Origin: Bradyrhizobium niftali
GTDB taxonomy: Bacteria > Pseudomonadota > Alphaproteobacteria > Rhizobiales > Xanthobacteraceae
DNA: 64,000 nucleotides
Reading direction: 5' to 3'
Assembly: GCF_004571025.1 (NCBI RefSeq)
Contig: NZ_SPQT01000030.1
Location: 1 to 64,000 of the forward strand
A program made the position numbers and the translations under genes. The notes under the pieces are model-generated. The model made no database searches. It saw nothing but the letters and a program-made list of their open reading frames with translations, and was not told the DNA's origin. This document shows, piece after piece, positions 60,226 to 64,000 of this stretch (position 1 is the first letter of the stretch; each line of letters opens with the position of its first letter).

Positions 60226-60904
60226 CAAAGCTCCTCCTTCGCAGACCCCCACCGAGACATAGGCAACGAGCCGGCAGCATCCCTTCACACCAGGAAAAGC
60301 GGCGAAGCCAATTACGTTCCAAGAAGCCTGATCCTTAGAGGGCATGCGCACGCGGGATGTCGGCGCATTGCGTTGAAGAAGTCGGGCCGGCGACGAAGCA
60401 GCAGGACGAAGCGTCGGGCGCGACCGACACATCGCGCGGCCGATGGTCTCGCCGAACGTGATTCAGTCCGTTGCCGAAGGGTCGATTGCCACGCCGTGGC
60501 GTCGAGAGGTCACGGGCCACGAGATTTTTCCCCGAGGCAGCTTCCCGTCGGCGGACCAACCGGGACCAGCCGCCCCGAATCGGACTTGTTCGCCTCGTGA
60601 TGCCGATGGCGCAACCGGCTGCAGCGCCAAGCTTGCCGTGGCCGGGCATGGGCCCGCGACGCCGCCGACGATGGCTCCCGCGATGGTTCCTTTCGCCGAG
60701 GCTTCCATTCGCCTGGGGCTCCGGAGGAGGCGAGAGCGTCGCCGATGAGCATGGCGTTCATGACGGCTCACCGAATTTGCTTCCAAGTCAATCGTCGCAG
60801 CGACGGCCCGTTCCTCACCCTCCTGCGAGTGGAGACCAGTCAGGAACGAGTGAGGGCCACGCTCCGTTGTCTCGTATCGATCCTGACCGAAGAGGAGGAC
60901 GGCT
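60226..60904. other. Region without intact gene
   Basis: Apart from the glycine-zipper relic at 60510-60761, no supported gene. Plus-strand frames here are arginine-rich shadows. The last part (60840-60904) presumably holds the promoter of the PRC-barrel gene and its GAGGAGG ribosome site. Confidence 0.45.
60510..60761 (-). pseudogene. Broken glycine-zipper small-protein gene
   Basis: The minus strand starts MNAMLIGDALASS. In a second frame it reads ASAKGTIAGAIVGGVAG, in a third PGHGKLGAAAGCAIG, and back in the first HHEANKSDSG. Joined, these give a typical glycine-zipper protein (GAIVGGVAG..HGKLGAAAGCAIGHHEA), a membrane-associating fold common in proteobacterial envelope proteins. Several one-base indels are needed, so the gene is decayed. 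Confidence 0.4.
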
Positions 60905-61261
60905 ATGGAAACGGAAAGGCGTGAAACGGGAACGCTGATCGGCAGCGACAAGGTCGAAGGCACGGCGGTATATGGCGCGGGCGACCAGAAAATCGGGTCG
61001 ATCGAGCGCGTGATGATCGACAAGGTAAGCGGGCGGGTGTCGTATGCCGTTCTCGGCTTCGGCGGGTTCTTGGGCATCGGCGACGACCACTACCCGCTGC
61101 CATGGCAGTCACTGAAGTACGACACGAACCTTGGCGGGTATCGGACCAATCTCAGCGCCGACAGGCTACGAGGAGCGCCCCATTACGGCAACGATAACGA
61201 CTGGAATTGGGACGACCCAACGCGAGCGAGAGCGGTGAACGACTACTATTCCGGCTTCTAG
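60905..61261 (+). CDS. PRC-barrel domain protein
   Basis: 118 aa preceded by GAGGAGG. The PRC-barrel core is TLIGSDKVEGTAVYGAGDQKIGSIERVMIDKVSGRVSYAVLGFGGFLGIGDDHYPLPW-like (residues 10-67): it opens LIGSDKVEGTAVY, has IGSIERVMIDKVSG, and ends DDHYPLPWQSLKYD. A short Asp/Asn/Trp-rich tail follows (NDNDWNWDD). These small beta-barrel proteins are frequent in Bradyrhizobium and are often linked to stress or envelope responses; the molecular role is unknown. Alone on the + strand. Confidence 0.9.
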   Translation: METERRETGTLIGSDKVEGTAVYGAGDQKIGSIERVMIDKVSGRVSYAVLGFGGFLGIGDDHYPLPWQSLKYDTNLGGYRTNLSADRLRGAPHYGNDNDWNWDDPTRARAVNDYYSGF

Positions 61262-61536
61262 CCTTGCCGGCGGTCGAGGCCCTTTGTTGCGGGCGCGCTT
61301 TTGGGCCGCACGCGAAGTCGAGATAGGCTACGGCGAACTGGCGAAGCGAGAGCAGAGTTGGAGGTGCGTCGAGCGGCATGCGCACTCACGTGCTGTTATG
61401 GTTGCGGGGCTTGGGATTCCCCGGCCCTCCGGGTCCCGCTTCTAGGCTGCTCGAGCCGCCGGACAGCCTCAGCGCGATGGAACCTACAGGCTTTTCCGAT
61501 CTTGAACCGAATATTTCCAATCGATGGAGGGACCTC

Positions 61537-61839
61537 ATGCCCCGGGGCGACAAGTCCAGTTACACCGACAAACAAAAACGCCAAGCCGAACACATCGAGG
61601 AGGGCTATGAACACCGCGGCGTTCCGGAGAAGGAGGCCGAACGACGCGCCTGGGCGACCGTGAACAAGGAAACCCATGGCGGGAAGAAGAGCGGCTCCGG
61701 CCGCGGGACCAAAGAAGACCATTCGCCGTCGAAGAAGGGCGGCCGCTTGGGCGGTGCTGCGTCTGCCAAGCGCCCCCCTGCGGAACGGTCGCGATCGGCC
61801 AAGAAGGCCGCGCGGACCAGAAAGCGGCGCGCCGCCTAG
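61537..61839 (+). CDS. Small basic, Lys/Arg/Gly-rich protein (100 aa)
   Basis: ATG 61537 is preceded by GGAGGGA; the frame open from 61378 has no ribosome site. The N-terminal domain PRGDKSSYTDKQKRQAEHIE, EGYEHRGVPEKEAERRAWATVNKETHGG matches a small helical family often annotated as plasmid-stabilisation or general-stress protein. The C-terminal half is low-complexity (KKSGSGRGTKEDHSPSKKGG, KKAARTRKRRAA) and resembles histone-H1-like DNA-binding tails. Probably nucleic-acid-binding in the cytosol. It lies 45 bp upstream of the SDR gene and may be co-transcribed with it. Confidence 0.8.
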   Translation: MPRGDKSSYTDKQKRQAEHIEEGYEHRGVPEKEAERRAWATVNKETHGGKKSGSGRGTKEDHSPSKKGGRLGGAASAKRPPAERSRSAKKAARTRKRRAA

Positions 61840-61884
61840 ATTGCGCGCAAATCGCGGTCGCACTGACCACCCAGGAGTTGCCCA

Positions 61885-62652
61885 ATGGCGGATAGGTTCA
61901 AAGGCAAGGTCGTCATCGTCACGGGATCCGCTTCCGGCATCGGAGAAGCGACAGCACGCCGCTTCGTTGCAGAGGGCGCGAAGGTGGTCCTGGTCGACCG
62001 CAACAAAGACACGCTCGAAAAGGTCGCCAAAAGTTTGCCGGCCGATCAGGTGATGGCCTGCGCCGTCGATGTGTCGGAGTCGCGCGCCGTCGACGGAATG
62101 GTCACGGCGGTCGTGGACCGTTTCGGCCGGTTGGACGTCATCGTGAATAACGCCGGCGTTCATGTAGGGGGCGACCCTGCTTCCATCACTGACGAGGAAT
62201 GGCGGACGGTGATGTCGAGCGACGTCGACGGGGTGTTCTACGGCTGCCGCGCGGCACTGCCCCACCTCGAGAAGACCAGGGGCTCGATCGTGAACACGGC
62301 ATCGGTCTCCGGGACCGGTGGTGACTGGGGCATGAGCCCCTACAACGCTGCGAAGGGCGCCGTCGTCAATCTGACGCGCGCGCTCGCGCTCGACCTTGGC
62401 AAGAAGGGCGTCCGCGTGAACGCGGTCTGCCCGAGTCTCACGCGCACGGGCATGACCGAAGACATGATGGGCGACAAGGAGCTGCTCGCGAAGTTCGCCG
62501 AGCGGATCCCGTTGGGCCGCGTTTGCGAACCGGAGGAAGTCGCCGCCGTGATCGCGTTCCTCGCGAGTCAAGACGCAAGCTTCATGACCGGCGCTAACGT
62601 AGCGGTGGACGGAGGCGTGTCCGCCTCTAACGGGCAACCGCCGCAGGAATAG
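61885..62652 (+). CDS. SDR-family NAD(P)-dependent oxidoreductase
   Basis: 255 aa with AGGAG before ATG 61885. Classical SDR: TGSASGIGEATARRF nucleotide loop, VDRN after strand 2 (acidic residue favouring NAD), the structural NNAGVH, and the catalytic Ser in NTASVSGTGGD with YNAAK Tyr/Lys. The DWGMSPYNAAKGAVV stretch and C-terminal GANVAVDGGVSAS are standard. It oxidises or reduces a secondary alcohol/ketone; the substrate is not evident. All catalytic residues are present. Confidence 0.93.
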   Translation: MADRFKGKVVIVTGSASGIGEATARRFVAEGAKVVLVDRNKDTLEKVAKSLPADQVMACAVDVSESRAVDGMVTAVVDRFGRLDVIVNNAGVHVGGDPASITDEEWRTVMSSDVDGVFYGCRAALPHLEKTRGSIVNTASVSGTGGDWGMSPYNAAKGAVVNLTRALALDLGKKGVRVNAVCPSLTRTGMTEDMMGDKELLAKFAERIPLGRVCEPEEVAAVIAFLASQDASFMTGANVAVDGGVSASNGQPPQE

Positions 62653-62797
62653 CCGCGGAGACCGCTCGCCGTCAAGCTTTGCGAGCGCTGTGTCGCCGGA
62701 ACGTGCGAGTGCGTGGATCAGGGGACGCTAAGCGCATCCAGCGAGCTTGCAGCATCTGGCCTGGCTGTCTTGGCGGCTGATTCGAAACTTCCCGGCC

Positions 62798-62968
62798 TTA
62801 GTCCGTCGGCTCTGCTCCCGGGGCGCTCCTGGACCCGAGAAGCTTCAGCGCCGTATCGATCTTGGCGAGGAGCGCCTGGATTTCGGCGCGCTCGTTCGCG
62901 CCGGGTCCGGCTTCAAGCCGCGCCAGCAATTGCTCTTTCTGTCCCAGCAGCTTCGCAAGAGCGGACAT
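62798..62968 (-). CDS. Small helical hypothetical protein (56 aa)
   Basis: ATG 62968 follows GGTGAT; the longer frame from 63031 runs into the upstream terminator. The sequence MSALAKLLGQKEQLLARLEA, then ANERAEIQALLAKIDTALKLLG, has regular heptad-like leucine spacing, suggesting a two-helix coiled-coil hairpin. No named family. Downstream of the terminator hairpin of the Gly/Tyr-rich gene, so expressed separately if at all. Confidence 0.5.
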   Translation of the reverse strand: MSALAKLLGQKEQLLARLEAGPGANERAEIQALLAKIDTALKLLGSRSAPGAEPTD

Positions 62969-62995
62969 CCGATCACCGCAATGTCGACCGTATCG

Positions 62996-63022
62996 AAAGG
63001 GCCGCTCGGAGAGCAGCCCTTT
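62996..63022 (-). terminator. Hairpin terminator after the Gly/Tyr-rich gene
   Basis: AAAGGGC (62996-63002) pairs with GCCCTTT (63016-63022), with an inner GCTC/GAGC stem (63004-63007 with 63011-63014). It begins six bases after the stop of the minus-strand gene at 63028, as expected for a rho-independent terminator. Confidence 0.65.
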
Positions 63023-63027
63023 CTTGG

Positions 63028-63333
63028 TCACCAGCTACGGGTGCCGAAGCTGAAGCCGATGCTCGGCCCGCCGCCGTAGTAGCCGTAGCCGCGATCGTAG
63101 TAGCCGGGGCCGCCGTAGTAGCCGTAACTGCGGCGCACTACGTACCCGTCATCTCCGCCGAAATAGCGGGGGCCGCGAGTTCGGAAGCAACGGCCGAACT
63201 CGTTGCAGACGAGCCGGACCTGGTCCACCCCGGAGATCTCGGTCGGCCCCACCGCAGTTGGGCTGAGCGGTGCCGCGATCGCAGCCGATCCCAAAAGGCA
63301 GGCGGCGAGCATTCCCAGTGCAATGGTCTTCAT
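63028..63333 (-). CDS. Secreted Gly/Tyr-rich hypothetical protein
   Basis: 101 aa preceded by GGAAGGAGAAC. Signal peptide MKTIALGMLAACLLGSAAIA, then a segment with a cysteine pair (LVCNEFGRCFRTRG) and a Gly/Tyr/Asp-rich tail (RSYGYYGGPGYYDRGYGYYG). Secreted proteins of this type with VCNxxGRC and Gly-Tyr repeats are numerous in Bradyrhizobium-like genomes; no function is known to me. It is 24 bp downstream of the DUF1236-type gene in the same direction. Confidence 0.85.
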   Translation of the reverse strand: MKTIALGMLAACLLGSAAIAAPLSPTAVGPTEISGVDQVRLVCNEFGRCFRTRGPRYFGGDDGYVVRRSYGYYGGPGYYDRGYGYYGGGPSIGFSFGTRSW

Positions 63334-63357
63334 GAATGTTCTCCTTCCTTGGCGAGG

Positions 63358-64000
63358 TCAGTCGATCTCTTCGATGATGCGACGTTCCTGCGGTTCGACG
63401 ATGTAGGTTCGGCTATCCCGGTGAATGTATCGGTACTCCCGCAGGCTCGGCGCCTCGCGATAGACCTCGTCGGGGAAGGCATCGATTTCCACGCCGTCCG
63501 GCAGGCGCTCGCCCCGGCGGATCTCGGTTCGCACTGTGCTGCCGGTCGTTTGCCGCTCGCGCTCGACGGGACGCGCCTTGACGTGCTTGCGGATCACCTC
63601 GCGATCACGATCGCTGAACGTGGTCTTTCGCTCGGTGCGCGCCGGAGCGGCCGCCGTGGACCGGCCCGAGTACGGCAGGACCGCGACGATCTTGTAGCTG
63701 GAGGGCTCCACGATCACGATCTCGTCCTTCACCAGGACGAAGTTATAGCCCCGGTACTGGGGCACGATCTCGACGACCTCCGCCGGCAGCGGCTGCAGAC
63801 GGACATCCCGCGGCACGGCAGTGCCCACGGCCAACGAGAAATTCACGTTATTGAGGGGCTGCACGTTGAGGTGCGAAATCGACGTGCTGATCCGCGTCCG
63901 CTGCTGATCATTGATGTTCACCGAGGCATTCACGTTCGTGTTCGACGAACGATCGGCCGTATTCTGCTGGGTGCTCGGCTGCTGGGCCGTGTTCGTCGAG
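63358..64000 (-). CDS. DUF1236-type secreted protein, 5' end outside window
   Basis: The frame is open to the window edge, so the visible 213 residues are the C-terminal part; the GTG near 63933 is internal. A Gln/Thr/Asn-rich linker (TAQQPSTQQNTADRSS) leads into VNINDQQRTRISTSI and VQPLNNVNFSLAVGTAVPRDVRLQPLP. The signature strand pair is YRGYNFVLVKDEIVIVEPSSYKIVAVL, repeated near the end as YRYIHRDSRTYIVEPQERRIIEEID. The repeated EIVIVEP/TYIVEP motif is the DUF1236 hallmark. Expected to be exported; role unknown. Confidence 0.87.
   Translation of the reverse strand, partial: STNTAQQPSTQQNTADRSSNTNVNASVNINDQQRTRISTSISHLNVQPLNNVNFSLAVGTAVPRDVRLQPLPAEVVEIVPQYRGYNFVLVKDEIVIVEPSSYKIVAVLPYSGRSTAAAPARTERKTTFSDRDREVIRKHVKARPVERERQTTGSTVRTEIRRGERLPDGVEIDAFPDEVYREAPSLREYRYIHRDSRTYIVEPQERRIIEEID

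Noticed and set aside
61396..62637. 413-codon minus-strand frame opposite the SDR gene
   Set aside because: Antisense to a complete SDR with all catalytic motifs.
1..64000. CRISPR arrays, rRNA genes, intact tRNAs, integrases
   Set aside because: None seen on reading both strands; only the two tRNA 3' fragments were found.

Overview
The window reads as chromosome of a high-GC alphaproteobacterium, most likely Bradyrhizobium or a close relative. This is an inference from gene content: multi-domain cyclase/AAA/TPR proteins, an Omp25-type signal-plus-linker, a DUF1236 secreted protein, osmoregulated-glucan genes, and long amino-acid and shikimate catabolic operons with ABC importers. No rRNA, intact tRNA, CRISPR array or integrase was seen. 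Two 3'-terminal tRNA fragments, tRNA-Thr(CGT) near 10.8 kb and tRNA-Gln(TTG) near 41.8 kb, look like integration scars. They suggest that the metabolic blocks to their right arrived on islands.

Layout. 0-9.6 kb (mostly +): the tail of an AAA/TPR regulator, a truncated outer-membrane gene, two small proteins, a BBE-type FAD oxidoreductase and a 1109-aa SAM-cyclase-AAA-TPR protein homologous to the first gene. 9.6-11.1 kb: no intact gene; it holds TGTCAACC repeats, a histidine-rich relic, an hsdR remnant and the tRNA-Thr fragment. 11.1-27.9 kb (all -): a run of 13 genes with a peptide-type ABC importer, a DAO-family oxidoreductase, thrC-thrB-kbl-tdh, then a GNAT, a D-threonine-aldolase-like enzyme, an aldehyde dehydrogenase and a second DAO enzyme. 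On paper this converts homoserine to threonine, and D- or L-threonine to glycine plus C2 units. 28.6-37.2 kb: a third DAO enzyme, an Lrp-type regulator, a class III aminotransferase, a HAD hydrolase, a succinate-semialdehyde-type dehydrogenase, a cupin, a frameshifted ghrA and a second two-domain GNAT. 37.5-41.3 kb: dctA, a PrpF-type isomerase, a divergent LysR gene and a MarR remnant.

42.0-51.3 kb (all -) is a compact 12-gene operon divergent from a LysR gene. It encodes a Gfo/Idh dehydrogenase, a type II dehydroquinase, a polar amino-acid-type ABC importer, two shikimate/quinate dehydrogenase paralogues, a CaiB/BaiF CoA-transferase, a MaoC hydratase, a VOC protein and a ketopantoate-reductase-like enzyme. 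It looks like uptake and catabolism of a quinate- or shikimate-like cyclitol acid. No 3-dehydroshikimate dehydratase is visible and a CoA-thioester branch is present, so it is the best candidate here for an undescribed pathway.

52.6-60.8 kb is a decay zone holding an FAD oxidoreductase cut by a transposase relic, a haloperoxidase scrap, opgG with three frameshifts, opgH cut after about 150 codons and a broken glycine-zipper gene. These lie around apparently intact MFS and cytochrome P450 genes. 60.9-64 kb carries small envelope- and stress-type genes (PRC-barrel, basic Lys/Arg/Gly-rich protein, SDR, Gly/Tyr-rich secreted protein, DUF1236).

Functional assignments come from reading motifs in the translations; no database search was possible.
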